A stretch of 64,000 nt of DNA from an uncultured Burkholderiaceae bacterium (GTDB taxonomy: Bacteria > Pseudomonadota > Gammaproteobacteria > Burkholderiales > Burkholderiaceae_B). The notes under the pieces are model-generated. The model was not told where the DNA came from. It saw nothing but the letters and a program-made list of their open reading frames with translations, and searched no databases. The stretch lies in the NCBI GenBank assembly GCA_937888805.1, contig CALBEY010000049.1, positions 1 to 64,000 on the forward strand, given 5' to 3'. How positions within the stretch are numbered: position 1 is the stretch's first letter; each line of letters opens with the position of its first letter. Made by a program: the position numbers and the translations under genes. This document shows, piece after piece, positions 55,325-64,000 of this stretch.

Positions 55325-56581
55325 TTACTTCTTCATCATTTCAAAGAACTCGGCGTTGTTTTTTGTGGAACGCATTTTGTCGAGGATAAAGTCCATCGAT
55401 TCAACATCATCCATGTCGTGAATAAATTTGCGTAACACCCAGATTTTAGGTAACAGATCCGGTCTGATGAGCAACTCCTCGCGCCTGGTTCCTGATTTAT
55501 TCAAGTTGATTGAAGGATAGACTCGTTTTTCAGCCAGTCGGCGTTCAAGGTGAATTTCAGCATTGCCAGTGCCTTTGAATTCTTCGTAGATCACCTCATC
55601 CATGCGGCTGCCAGTCTCGATCAGGGCCGTGCCGATAATGGTCAGTGAACCACCTTCTTCTAAGTTACGGGCAGCTCCAAAGAAGCGTTTGGGACGTTGC
55701 AGTGCATTGGCATCCACACCGCCGGTCAGCACCTTGCCCGATGAGGGCACGACCGTGTTGTAGGCGCGTGCCAAACGGGTGATGGAATCAAGCAAAATGA
55801 CCACGTCTTTTTTGAGCTCAACCAAGCGTTTGGCTTTCTCAATGACCATTTCCGCAACCTGTACGTGACGCGTGGCGGGCTCATCAAATGTCGATGCAAC
55901 CACCTCACCTCGCACAGTTCTTTGCATTTCGGTCACTTCTTCAGGTCGCTCGTCAACGAGCATCACAATCATGACGGCGTCGGGATAGTTGGCTGTGATG
56001 GCGTGTGCAATGTGTTGCATCATCACGGTCTTGCCCGATTTCGGGCTAGCGACAATCAATCCGCGCTGACCTTTGCCGATTGGGGCAAAGATGTCTAGGA
56101 TTCGCCCGGTTAAGTTTTCTTCGCTTTTGATATCCCGTTCTAACAGCATGGGCTCATCAGGGTGCAAAGGTGTCAAGTTCTCAAACATGATTCTGTGTTT
56201 GATGGCTTCAGGTGCCAACCCATTGACTTTTTCAACCTTGACTAAGGCAAAATAACGTTCACCGTCTTTGGGTGTACGCACTTCACCTTCGATTGAATCA
56301 CCCGTGTGTAAGTTAAAGCGCCTAATCTGTGATGGCGAAATATATATATCGTCAGTGCTAGCGAGGTATGAGGTCTCGGGCGAGCGTAAGAAACCAAAAC
56401 CATCAGGCAAAACCTCAAGCACGCCATCGCCAAAAATTTGTTCACCTTGCTTGGCACGGCGCTTCATGATGGCAAACATCAGTTCTTGTTTTCTGAGGCG
56501 ACTGCCGTTTTCGATTTCGAGACCGGCGGCCATCTCTAGTAGTTGCGAGACGTGTTGCGCCTTGAGTTCATTCAGATGCAT
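55325..56581 (-). CDS. rho: Transcription termination factor Rho
   Basis: A 418-residue hexameric RNA helicase. N-terminal domain [23 protein letters not shown]-binding cold-shock-like fold with [13 protein letters not shown] near residue 58, Walker A ASPKSGKT near 177, Walker [15 protein letters not shown] near 260. The open frame begins 33 bases upstream of the conserved ATG 56581. It follows trxA by 72 bases, the classical trxA-rho order. Converges on yhdP; no hairpin with a T-tract is visible in the 74-base gap. Confidence 0.97.
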   Translation of the reverse strand: MHLNELKAQHVSQLLEMAAGLEIENGSRLRKQELMFAIMKRRAKQGEQIFGDGVLEVLPDGFGFLRSPETSYLASTDDIYISPSQIRRFNLHTGDSIEGEVRTPKDGERYFALVKVEKVNGLAPEAIKHRIMFENLTPLHPDEPMLLERDIKSEENLTGRILDIFAPIGKGQRGLIVASPKSGKTVMMQHIAHAITANYPDAVMIVMLVDERPEEVTEMQRTVRGEVVASTFDEPATRHVQVAEMVIEKAKRLVELKKDVVILLDSITRLARAYNTVVPSSGKVLTGGVDANALQRPKRFFGAARNLEEGGSLTIIGTALIETGSRMDEVIYEEFKGTGNAEIHLERRLAEKRVYPSINLNKSGTRREELLIRPDLLPKIWVLRKFIHDMDDVESMDFILDKMRSTKNNAEFFEMMKK

Positions 56582-56653
56582 GAGAAGAGGGTATTTAGAA
56601 GTGGGAGAGGGCAATGGCAGACCCAGATGGGTCTGCGCGTGGATGCATTTGGG

Positions 56654-56980
56654 TTAGAGCTGTTCGTTAAGAAACTCAGTCAGCTGCGATTTTGAAACGG
56701 CACCGACTTTCGTGGCCTTTACTTCACCGTCTTTAAACAACATCAGTGTTGGAATTCCGCGGATGCCAAACTTGGCTGCCGTTTGTTGGTTTTCGTCCAC
56801 ATTAAGTTTGGCAATCGTTACCTTATCACCGAATTCGGTGGCAACTTCTTCCAATATCGGCGCGATGGCTTTGCAAGGGCCACACCAAGCGGCCCAGTAG
56901 TCAACCAACACAGGTTTACCAGCGCCAAGGACGTCAGTCGCAAAGCTGTCATCGCTGACGGTTTTGATGTTTTCGCTCAT
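56654..56980 (-). CDS. trxA: Thioredoxin 1
   Basis: A 108-residue thioredoxin with the active site WCGPCK near residue 32, [20 protein letters not shown] in the middle and the cis-Pro loop [15 protein letters not shown] near 75. Reduces protein disulfides using thioredoxin reductase. Start ATG 56980 with AGAGAG nearby. Upstream is a 280-base divergent region shared with parE. Confidence 0.97.
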   Translation of the reverse strand: MSENIKTVSDDSFATDVLGAGKPVLVDYWAAWCGPCKAIAPILEEVATEFGDKVTIAKLNVDENQQTAAKFGIRGIPTLMLFKDGEVKATKVGAVSKSQLTEFLNEQL

Positions 56981-57260
56981 GATTACTCTCTGTTTGGAGA
57001 TGATCGGTGTCTACGAGTGTGCTGCACTTAGACAGTTAGAAACTCGCAGTTGGGTTGTTTTTATGAACACTACGCTAAGAGATGCTGTAAGTGTTGTGAT
57101 TTTGTTAATTTTGTTTTGCAAGCATAACACCGATTCGACTCAGAATAGCAAGCGAGATCTGAAGTTGTTCATATTTTGAGCGTTCTGGCCCTGCCCGCAC
57201 AAAACCGTCAGTTTTTTCCTAAAATGCGGAAGCTTTTCCACAGATATTGGGGATAACTTG

Positions 57261-59222
57261 GTGGCAACCGCCTATAACGAAGCATCGATTAGAGTACTCA
57301 AGGGGCTTGAACCCGTTCGCCAACGGCCGGGGATGTACACCCGGACCGACAACCCGCTACACGTGATTCAAGAGGTTATCGATAACGCAGCCGACGAGGC
57401 GCTGGCTGGATTTTGCCAAGACATTTCCGTCACGTTGCACACCGATGGTGGCGTCACTGTTACAGACGATGGCCGAGGTATCCCCGTTGGGCTTCACCCA
57501 GAAGAGGGCGCGCCAGTGGCTGAACTTGTCTTCACCCGGCTGCATGCCGGTGGCAAATTCGATAAGCAAGGTGGTGCAGGAGCCTACGCATTCTCCGGGG
57601 GGCTGCACGGGGTTGGTGTGTCGGTAACCAATGCGCTTTCGACCCGTTTGGTGTTGACGGTTTTTCGTGACGGCGCTGAGCACACCATGACATTTGCCGA
57701 TGGTGATGTTCTCAAGCCGTTGACTGTGGTGGGCGCCATACCGAAAAAGAAAACCGGTACGACGGTTAGTGTTTGGCCCAATCCGAAATATTTTGATGCC
57801 ATGACCCTGCCTTTGGCTGAGATGTCACATCTGTTGCGCAGCAAGGCGGTGCTATTACCGGGCGTGACGGTGACGTTGACGCAAGAAAAAACGGGCGATG
57901 TTCAACAGTGGTGCTACGCCGGCGGACTTCAGGGCTACTTGCAAGATGCACTTGCTGATACGACTTTATTGGTGCCATTTTTTACGGGCGAACAGTTTGC
58001 CGAGGCTGGCGATGATGTTTTTGCGCTGGGTGAGGGTGCTCAATGGGTGGTTGCTTGGGCCGAAGAGGGTGCGACCGTCAGAGAGTCATACGTTAATTTG
58101 ATTCCTACCCCCGCGGGCGGTACTCACGAGGCGGGTTTGCGTGAGGGCCTGTTTAACGCTGTGAAAGGGTTCGCCGAATTGCACAGCTTATTGCCCAAAG
58201 GCACTAAACTGTTGCCAGAAGACGTTTTCTCTCGTGTCAGTTTTGTGTTGTCGGCAAAGGTGTTAGATCCGCAGTTCCAAGGACAAATCAAAGAACGATT
58301 GAATAGTCGCGATGCGGTAAAGTTGGTTAGCGGTTTTGTGAAGACTGCGCTGGAATTGTGGCTCAACTCGCACATGGATGACGGCCGAAAGCTAGCCGAA
58401 CTGGCCATACGTCAAGCGCAGGCCCGCACTCGTGCGGCTCAAAAAGTTGAAAAGCGTCGCAGCTCAGGGGTAGCCGTCTTGCCCGGCAAGCTGACTGACT
58501 GCGAAGCCACCGATGTCAACCGTACTGAGGTTTTTCTGGTTGAGGGCGATTCGGCGGGGGGGTCCGCCAAAATGGGTCGCGACAAGAACTTTCAAGCCAT
58601 ATTACCGCTGCGCGGTAAGGTCCTGAATTCTTGGGAAGTCGACAAAGATCGCTTGTTTGCCAACAACGAAATTCACGACATTGCGGTCGCGATCGGTGTC
58701 GATCCGCATGGTGTCAATGATGACGCTGATCTGACCCAACTGCGCTACGGGCGGGTGTGTATTTTGTCGGATGCTGATGTCGATGGCTCGCACATACAAG
58801 TGTTGTTACTGACGCTATTTCTGAAGCATTTTCCGAAATTGGTTCAGGCTGGGCATTTGTACTTGGCCCGTCCACCGTTGTTTCGGGTCGATGTGCCCGC
58901 CCTTGGTAAGCGCCCGTTGCGTAAGTTCTATTGTTTGGACGAAGGCGAAAAAGATGCCTTGTTGGACAAATTGCGCAAAGAAGGCGTCAAAGAGGACAGT
59001 TGGTCGATTGGGCGCTTTAAGGGTTTGGGCGAAATGAGTCCACAGCAACTTTGGGAGACGACGCTTAATCCAGACACTCGTCGATTGCTGCGCGTTGATT
59101 ATGGATCGTTAAATGTTGATGAGACCAATCAAATGTTCAGCATGTTGATGGGCAAAGGCGAAGCTTCACAGCGGCGACTCTGGATTGAGGAAAAGGGTAA
59201 CTTGGCTCAGGTTGACATCTGA
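57261..59222 (+). CDS. parE: DNA topoisomerase IV subunit B
   Basis: A 653-residue ATPase subunit. GHKL ATP-binding motifs: EVIDNAADEALAG near residue 38, VTDDGRGIPVG near 70 and SGGLHGVGVSVTNAL near 115; the TOPRIM domain has LVEGDSAGGSAKMGRDKNFQ near 425 and ILSDADVDGSHI near 505. The start is GTG 57261, giving MATAYNEASI as in relatives; TTG 57258 is adjacent, and GGGGAT at 57249-57254 fits GTG better. Followed by parC after 33 bases. Confidence 0.95.
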   Translation: MATAYNEASIRVLKGLEPVRQRPGMYTRTDNPLHVIQEVIDNAADEALAGFCQDISVTLHTDGGVTVTDDGRGIPVGLHPEEGAPVAELVFTRLHAGGKFDKQGGAGAYAFSGGLHGVGVSVTNALSTRLVLTVFRDGAEHTMTFADGDVLKPLTVVGAIPKKKTGTTVSVWPNPKYFDAMTLPLAEMSHLLRSKAVLLPGVTVTLTQEKTGDVQQWCYAGGLQGYLQDALADTTLLVPFFTGEQFAEAGDDVFALGEGAQWVVAWAEEGATVRESYVNLIPTPAGGTHEAGLREGLFNAVKGFAELHSLLPKGTKLLPEDVFSRVSFVLSAKVLDPQFQGQIKERLNSRDAVKLVSGFVKTALELWLNSHMDDGRKLAELAIRQAQARTRAAQKVEKRRSSGVAVLPGKLTDCEATDVNRTEVFLVEGDSAGGSAKMGRDKNFQAILPLRGKVLNSWEVDKDRLFANNEIHDIAVAIGVDPHGVNDDADLTQLRYGRVCILSDADVDGSHIQVLLLTLFLKHFPKLVQAGHLYLARPPLFRVDVPALGKRPLRKFYCLDEGEKDALLDKLRKEGVKEDSWSIGRFKGLGEMSPQQLWETTLNPDTRRLLRVDYGSLNVDETNQMFSMLMGKGEASQRRLWIEEKGNLAQVDI

Positions 59223-59255
59223 CCCTTATTGAACGAATTGAAATGAAGCGAAACC

Positions 59256-61553
59256 ATGACAGACAGTAATCAACCCTCTTTGTTTGACCGCGCCGACGAC
59301 GACGCCTTAACATTGGGTCTTTACGCTGAACAGGCTTATCTCGATTACGCCGTTTCGGTGGTGAAAGGCCGAGCGTTACCTGAACTTGGAGATGGACAAA
59401 AACCCGTCCAACGCCGTATCTTGTTCGCCATGCAAGCCATGGGCCTGCAATCTGGTTCACGCCCCGTTAAGTCCGCGCGTGTGGTGGGTGACGTGTTGGG
59501 TAAGTTTCACCCCCACGGTGACCAAGCCGCCTACGATGCATTGGTTCGCATGGCGCAGGCCTTTACCCTGCGTTACCCACTCATCGACGGGCAAGGTAAT
59601 TTTGGTTCGCGAGATGGTGATAATGCCGCGGCCATGCGATATACCGAAGCACGGTTAACGCCGATCGCCCGATTGTTGCTCGACGAGTTGGGTGAAGGGA
59701 CCGTTGACTTTGTGCCCAACTATGACGGCAGTCAACTTGAGCCAGCTTCTCTACCTGCGCGTCTGCCCATGGTGCTCTTGAATGGGGCGTCGGGCATTGC
59801 GGTGGGCATGGCCACTGAAATGCCACCGCACAACCTAACTGAGGTGGCGCAGGCCTGTGTGGCTTTGATCAAAGATCCAACGTTAAGCGTCGCCGCGATA
59901 CAAGCCATTGTGCCGGGTCCTGACTTTCCGGGCGGCGCTCAGGTTATATCTGAAGCCGACGACATTGCGCAGGTCTATGCCAGTGGTCGGGGTTCTCTCA
60001 AAATGCGGGCGCGTTGGCAATTCGAAGAGATGGCTCGCGGTCAATGGCAACTCGTTATCACAGAGTTGCCACCGGGCACATCCGGGCAAAAGGTGCTCGA
60101 AGAGATCGAAGACATTACGAATCCGAAAGTCAAAACCGGCAAAAAAACCCTTTCGCCTGATCAGCAGCAAAACAAGGCGCAGATGCTCGGTTTGCTAGAT
60201 GCTGTCAGAGATGAGTCGGGTAAAGATGCTGACGTACGCTTGGTTTTTGAGCCCAAGTCTTCGCGCGTGGACCGCGATCAATTTGTGACGCTTCTTTTGT
60301 CGCAGACCAGTCTTGAAACGAATGTGTCTGTCAACTTGGTGTGTGTTGGTACTGATGGGCGTCCAAAGCAAAAAAGCCTGCGTGAAATCTTACTGGAGTG
60401 GACTTCGTTTCGAGCGCAAACCATTTTGCGTCGTAGCCAGTACCGCTTAGACAAAGTGTTGGATCGGATCCATGTTCTTGAAGGGCGCATGGTGGTCTAT
60501 CTTAATGTGGACGAGGTGATTCAAACCATCCGTGAGTCTGACGAACCGAGACAGGCGTTAATGGCGCGCTTTAAGTTATCTGAGCGTCAAGCCGAAGACA
60601 TCTTGGAAATGCGCTTGCGTCAACTCGCTCGGCTTGAAGGCATCAAAATCGAGCAAGAGCTTCAAGACAAAAAGGATGAGCAAGTTAAGCTCGAAGAGCT
60701 CATTGAAAAGCCCCCGGCACTTCGGCGCTTGATGATCAAGGAAATCGAGGCTGATATCAAAGCGTTTGGTGATGCGCGGCGAACTGTCATCGAGCCTGCT
60801 GAGCGTGCGGTTTTGGCGATTAAGGTCACCGATGAGCCAGTCACCGTTATTGTTTCTCAAAAGGGCTGGGTGCGATCTCGTCAAGGGCATGGACATGATG
60901 TGGCGCAATTCACATTTAAATCGGGTGACACCTACTATGGCCACTTTGAATGCCGAAGCACCCATCAACTGATTGTGTTGGGCTCCAGTGGACGTGTTTA
61001 TTCAACGCCTGTGGCGGGCTTGCCATCGGCGCGAGGTGATGGCAGTCCTGTCACGGCCCTGATTGATCTCGAACCAGGCACGCAAGTGATCCATTCGTTT
61101 GCCGCGGATGCCGATCAAATATGGTTGCTCACCACGTCGGCTGGCTTTGGTTTTAAAGCGCCGACGAGTGCCATGGTTTCTCGCCAAAAGGCGGGCAAGC
61201 AATTTATTACTTTGGATGCTGGCGAAGCGTTGATGCGTCCGATTCAATTGGATGCCTCGCACAGTCATGTTGCATTGCTTTCGAGTCGGCAGCGTCTGGC
61301 GGTGATCGATTCTACAGAGGTTAAAAAGCTCGCCGGAGGCGGCAAGGGCACAATCTTGATCGGGCTTGACACCTCAGATCAGCTCCGCCAAGTCAGGCCA
61401 GTGGGCGCCGAAGGTTTGCCAATTCGCGGCACCTATCGCAATCAGGAACGCACCGACATTTTGGCTGGGGCTGAGTTGGAGGCGTACTTCTGCAAGCGTG
61501 CGCGAAAAGGCAAGCTACTTCAGACCAGACTCAAACAGCCAGAACTGGAATAA
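59256..61553 (+). CDS. parC: DNA topoisomerase IV subunit A
   Basis: A 765-residue DNA-cleaving subunit that with ParE decatenates chromosomes. The catalytic Tyr is in [10 protein letters not shown] near residue 130. The quinolone region reads [17 protein letters not shown], with Gln where E. coli ParC has Ser80 and Asp where it has Glu84. The coiled-coil tower and a C-terminal beta-pinwheel follow ([18 protein letters not shown] near 530). Sits 33 bases after parE. Confidence 0.95.
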   Translation: MTDSNQPSLFDRADDDALTLGLYAEQAYLDYAVSVVKGRALPELGDGQKPVQRRILFAMQAMGLQSGSRPVKSARVVGDVLGKFHPHGDQAAYDALVRMAQAFTLRYPLIDGQGNFGSRDGDNAAAMRYTEARLTPIARLLLDELGEGTVDFVPNYDGSQLEPASLPARLPMVLLNGASGIAVGMATEMPPHNLTEVAQACVALIKDPTLSVAAIQAIVPGPDFPGGAQVISEADDIAQVYASGRGSLKMRARWQFEEMARGQWQLVITELPPGTSGQKVLEEIEDITNPKVKTGKKTLSPDQQQNKAQMLGLLDAVRDESGKDADVRLVFEPKSSRVDRDQFVTLLLSQTSLETNVSVNLVCVGTDGRPKQKSLREILLEWTSFRAQTILRRSQYRLDKVLDRIHVLEGRMVVYLNVDEVIQTIRESDEPRQALMARFKLSERQAEDILEMRLRQLARLEGIKIEQELQDKKDEQVKLEELIEKPPALRRLMIKEIEADIKAFGDARRTVIEPAERAVLAIKVTDEPVTVIVSQKGWVRSRQGHGHDVAQFTFKSGDTYYGHFECRSTHQLIVLGSSGRVYSTPVAGLPSARGDGSPVTALIDLEPGTQVIHSFAADADQIWLLTTSAGFGFKAPTSAMVSRQKAGKQFITLDAGEALMRPIQLDASHSHVALLSSRQRLAVIDSTEVKKLAGGGKGTILIGLDTSDQLRQVRPVGAEGLPIRGTYRNQERTDILAGAELEAYFCKRARKGKLLQTRLKQPELE

Positions 61554-61587
61554 TGTTTATTTATTTAACGGACTGCTAGGGCACTTT

Positions 61588-62631
61588 ATGTCAACTTACC
61601 GAATAACTGTTGAACCGAGTCAGCACCATTTTGATGCTACTGATAACCAAAGCATCCTAGAGGCAGCATTGGCTGCTGGCATTGTTTTGCCCTATAGCTG
61701 TCGCAGTGGTGCTTGTTCGAGCTGCAAAGGCAAAGTGGTTTCTGGGGACTTTGAAGCAGGGCCGGCACCTGAGCAAATACTGCAACCCGAAGAACTTCAG
61801 GCCGGGTTTACGTTGTTGTGCCAAGCACAAGCGCGTTCTGACATGGTCATCGAGTCGCGTGAGGTTAGGCTGGCTTCTGATATTCAAGTCAGAAAACTGC
61901 CGGCGCGCTTGACCCGTATGAAGCAGGTTGCGCCTGATGTGGCGGTGCTGACTTTGCAACTGCCGAGTTCTGAAACATTCAAGTTTTACGCGGGCCAGTA
62001 CGTTGAACTGATTCTTAAGGAAGGCAAGCGTCGTGCTTATTCCATGGCCAATTCGCCAGACCAAGCCGCCGCCCTTGAATTGCACGTCAGACACATGCCT
62101 GGTGGCGTGTTTACTGACCATGTTTTTGGTGTGGGCGCGACCCAGATGAAAGAGCGCGAGATATTGCGACTTGAAGGACCATTTGGTTCTTTTTTCTTGC
62201 GTGAAGAAACGCAAAAACCCATTGTTTTTTTGGCCAGTGGCACAGGGTTTGCACCGATTAAAGCCATCATCGAATCGATGATTGAGCGTGGCGTGCAGCG
62301 TAAAGCCGTGTTGTACTGGGGTGGTCGGCGCCCACGAGACTTATACATGGATGAACTCGTGCGTGGTTGGACTAGCGCCATTGCTGACTTTGAATACGTG
62401 CCCGTGGTCTCGGACGCGTTGCCTGAGGATCAGTGGGTTGGGCGCACGGGTTTTGTTCACAAGGCAGTGATGCAAGACTTTCCGGACCTAAGTGGGCACG
62501 AGGTTTATGCTTGTGGCGCGCCTGTGGTGGTGGAATCGGCTCGGATTGATTTCAAAGGCCAGTGCCATTTGCCGGATGATTGCTTTTTTGCAGACGCGTT
62601 TACTAGCGCAGCTGACACCGTCGTGAGCTAG
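61588..62631 (+). CDS. 2Fe-2S ferredoxin-NAD(P)H reductase, CDP-6-deoxy-delta-3,4-glucoseen reductase family
   Basis: A 347-residue electron-transfer protein. N-terminal plant-type ferredoxin with YSCRSGACSSCKGKV near residue 36 and LLCQ near 78 (C-x4-C-x2-C...C), then an FAD domain with RRAYSMANSP near 150 and an NAD domain with FLASGTGFAPIKAI near 215. The family includes AscD of dideoxysugar synthesis and reductase components of oxygenases; no partner gene is adjacent, so the acceptor is unknown. ATG 61588 follows AGGG; the longer frame runs back into parC. Confidence 0.88.
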   Translation: MSTYRITVEPSQHHFDATDNQSILEAALAAGIVLPYSCRSGACSSCKGKVVSGDFEAGPAPEQILQPEELQAGFTLLCQAQARSDMVIESREVRLASDIQVRKLPARLTRMKQVAPDVAVLTLQLPSSETFKFYAGQYVELILKEGKRRAYSMANSPDQAAALELHVRHMPGGVFTDHVFGVGATQMKEREILRLEGPFGSFFLREETQKPIVFLASGTGFAPIKAIIESMIERGVQRKAVLYWGGRRPRDLYMDELVRGWTSAIADFEYVPVVSDALPEDQWVGRTGFVHKAVMQDFPDLSGHEVYACGAPVVVESARIDFKGQCHLPDDCFFADAFTSAADTVVS

Positions 62632-62706
62632 GGCTAAACTGCGCGTTAGCAACATTAAGCAAATTTGCATTTAAAAGCAGTCAGTCAGTTGCAAGGGGTC
62701 GTCACG

Positions 62707-63963
62707 ATGAAAGTGGTCGTTCTTGGTAGCGGTGTAGTAGGCACGAGTTCAGCTTGGTGGCTGCAAGAAGCAGGTCATGAAGTCATTGTGATTGATCGAG
62801 AGGCAGGGCCAGGGCAAGAGACATCTTTTGCCAATGGCGCACAGATCTCGGTCTCTTATGCCGAGCCATGGGCCAATCCCCAGGCGCCGTTTAAGCTATT
62901 GAGGTGGCTGACCAAAGACGATGCCCCCTTGTTGTTTCGCCCGCAATTTGACTGGCGTCAATGGGTCTGGGGCTTGGCATTTCTGCGCGAATGTCTGCCG
63001 TCAAGGCTAGCACCAAACATTAAAGCCATGGTTCGCTTGGCCCAATACAGCCACGAAACACTCAAACAAATGCGCCAAGCGCTCGGGATTGATTACGATC
63101 ATTTAGAAAAAGGCATTCTTAACTTTTATCGCGACCAAGAGGAGTTTGACGGCTCGCAAAAAGCCGCTGATGTGATGCGCGACTTTGGGGTTGATCGTCG
63201 CGTTGTTAGCGCTGATGAGGTGATCCGAATTGAACCCGCTTTGGCACCGCACAGAGCAAGCATTGTGGGTGGTGATTACACCAAGGATGACGAAAGCGGT
63301 GATGCTTATAAGTTCACCAAGATATTGGCTCAGAAGGCCCAAGCCAAGGGCGTTGAGTTTTTGTTCTCAACCCGTATTACTCGCGTGATATGCGAGCACG
63401 GTCGCGCCAGCGCCGTTGAGGTGATTCGCGAGGATGGCAGCTACGGCAAAATAGAAGGCGACGCTTTTGTCGTCTCACTCGGCAGCTTCACCCCACAATT
63501 GATGCGGCCCTTGGGTATTCATTGTTTGATTTATCCAACAAAGGGCTACTCCGCCAGCTTTCCAATAACGGACCGAGCGCGCGCGCCCTCAGTGAGTTTG
63601 ACGGACAGCCGAAATAAAGTGGTGTTTTCACGACTCGGTGATACCTTGCGTATGGCCGGTACAGCCGAGCTGTCGGGCTATTCCCGAACACTTAACCCAG
63701 TGCGCTGTGAACGCATGAGCGAATTGGCGCGCGAGTTGTTTGCTGACTGTCTTGATTTTGAGCAAGTGCAGTATTGGTCTGGTTTGCGTCCTTCGACACC
63801 GTCTAACGTGCCATTGATCGGGCGAACGCGGGTACCTAACATTTACCTGAACACTGGACACGGCACTTTGGGCTGGACCATGGGTCCAGGTTCAGGTAGA
63901 GCGATTGCGGATGTGGTGAGCCAAAAGACACCAGAACCTACTTTTCCCTTTATTGGCATTTAA
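62707..63963 (+). CDS. dadA: D-amino acid dehydrogenase (DadA-like)
   Basis: A 418-residue FAD oxidoreductase. The N-terminal dinucleotide fold VVVLGSGVVGTSSAWWL and the following VIDREAGPGQETSFANGAQI are those of DadA, as is SGLRPSTPSNVPLIGRT near 365 and the final TGHGTLGWTMGPGSGR. It would oxidise D-amino acids, above all D-alanine, to 2-oxo acids at the inner membrane face. ATG 62707 has AAGGGG at good spacing; the frame is open to 62665. The alanine racemase dadX is not in the window. The last 37 bases of the window hold no feature. Confidence 0.92.
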   Translation: MKVVVLGSGVVGTSSAWWLQEAGHEVIVIDREAGPGQETSFANGAQISVSYAEPWANPQAPFKLLRWLTKDDAPLLFRPQFDWRQWVWGLAFLRECLPSRLAPNIKAMVRLAQYSHETLKQMRQALGIDYDHLEKGILNFYRDQEEFDGSQKAADVMRDFGVDRRVVSADEVIRIEPALAPHRASIVGGDYTKDDESGDAYKFTKILAQKAQAKGVEFLFSTRITRVICEHGRASAVEVIREDGSYGKIEGDAFVVSLGSFTPQLMRPLGIHCLIYPTKGYSASFPITDRARAPSVSLTDSRNKVVFSRLGDTLRMAGTAELSGYSRTLNPVRCERMSELARELFADCLDFEQVQYWSGLRPSTPSNVPLIGRTRVPNIYLNTGHGTLGWTMGPGSGRAIADVVSQKTPEPTFPFIGI

Positions 63964-64000
63964 ACAACTTTTGAATCAGCGCTGCTGACGATCAATTTTC

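Noticed and set aside
61657-62214. A 185-codon frame antisense to the ferredoxin reductase gene
   Set aside because: Shadow frame with no domain; the sense strand encodes a well defined protein.

Overview
The window looks like a chromosomal segment of a betaproteobacterium, most likely order Burkholderiales and close to Alcaligenaceae. The basis is the set of protein families (AtuA-type protein with a detached C-terminal domain, CaiB/BaiF CoA-transferase, TRAP transporter, malonyl-CoA-synthetase-like ligase, ferredoxin-type CDP-glucoseen reductase homologue, bimodular QueF, type B L31) and the neighbourhoods trxA-rho, parE-parC, pdxJ-nagZ-uvrC-pgsA and rplS/NUDIX/rsgA/orn. Base composition looks moderate, near 50% GC. 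I see no rRNA, tRNA, CRISPR array, phage or intact insertion sequence. Species assignment is not possible from sight alone.

Layout. 0.3-5.6 kb: AtuA-like pair, SRAP DNA-crosslink protein, CidA/LrgA-LrgB pair, acyl-CoA thioesterase and an orphan branched-chain-amino-acid-type binding protein. 5.7-11.6 kb: minus-strand operon cydA-cydB-cydD-cydC (cytochrome bd of the CIO kind plus its ABC exporter), preceded by a perfect FNR box and a well placed -10. 11.9-14.3 kb: cupin and epimerase genes divergent from a small winged-helix regulator and a MASE1-like membrane protein, with a palindrome between them. 14.4-16.6 kb: EamA transporter, O6-methylguanine methyltransferase, mtgA. 16.8-21.5 kb: DctPQM TRAP transporter facing a thiamine-diphosphate enzyme. 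21.6-25 kb: a 55-residue membrane protein gene behind a near-consensus LexA box, then rplS, a NUDIX hydrolase, rsgA, a truncated M48 peptidase remnant and orn.

25-38.4 kb: MATE exporter, a GT-C-like membrane protein, rpmE2, a spermidine-synthase-like protein, an acyl-CoA ligase, a DUF4136 lipoprotein, the overlapping set pdxJ-nagZ-uvrC, pgsA, an MFS transporter and queF. 38.4-44.3 kb: aceA with repeated TTTCAC elements upstream, a CoA-transferase divergent from two acyl-CoA dehydrogenases, and an FNR-type regulator cut off inside its helix-turn-helix exactly where the second dehydrogenase ends. 44.4-64 kb: clpB with a sigma-32-type promoter, gtrA, queH, glnE divergent from yhdP, rho and trxA, parE, parC, a 2Fe-2S flavin reductase and dadA.

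The observations most worth following are the SOS-box small membrane protein (21582-21805), the truncated FNR (43688-44314) set against a perfect FNR site in front of cydA (11574-11587), and the M48 peptidase remnant wedged in front of rsgA (24042-24251). Together the last two suggest recent small deletions or insertions in an otherwise conserved housekeeping region.
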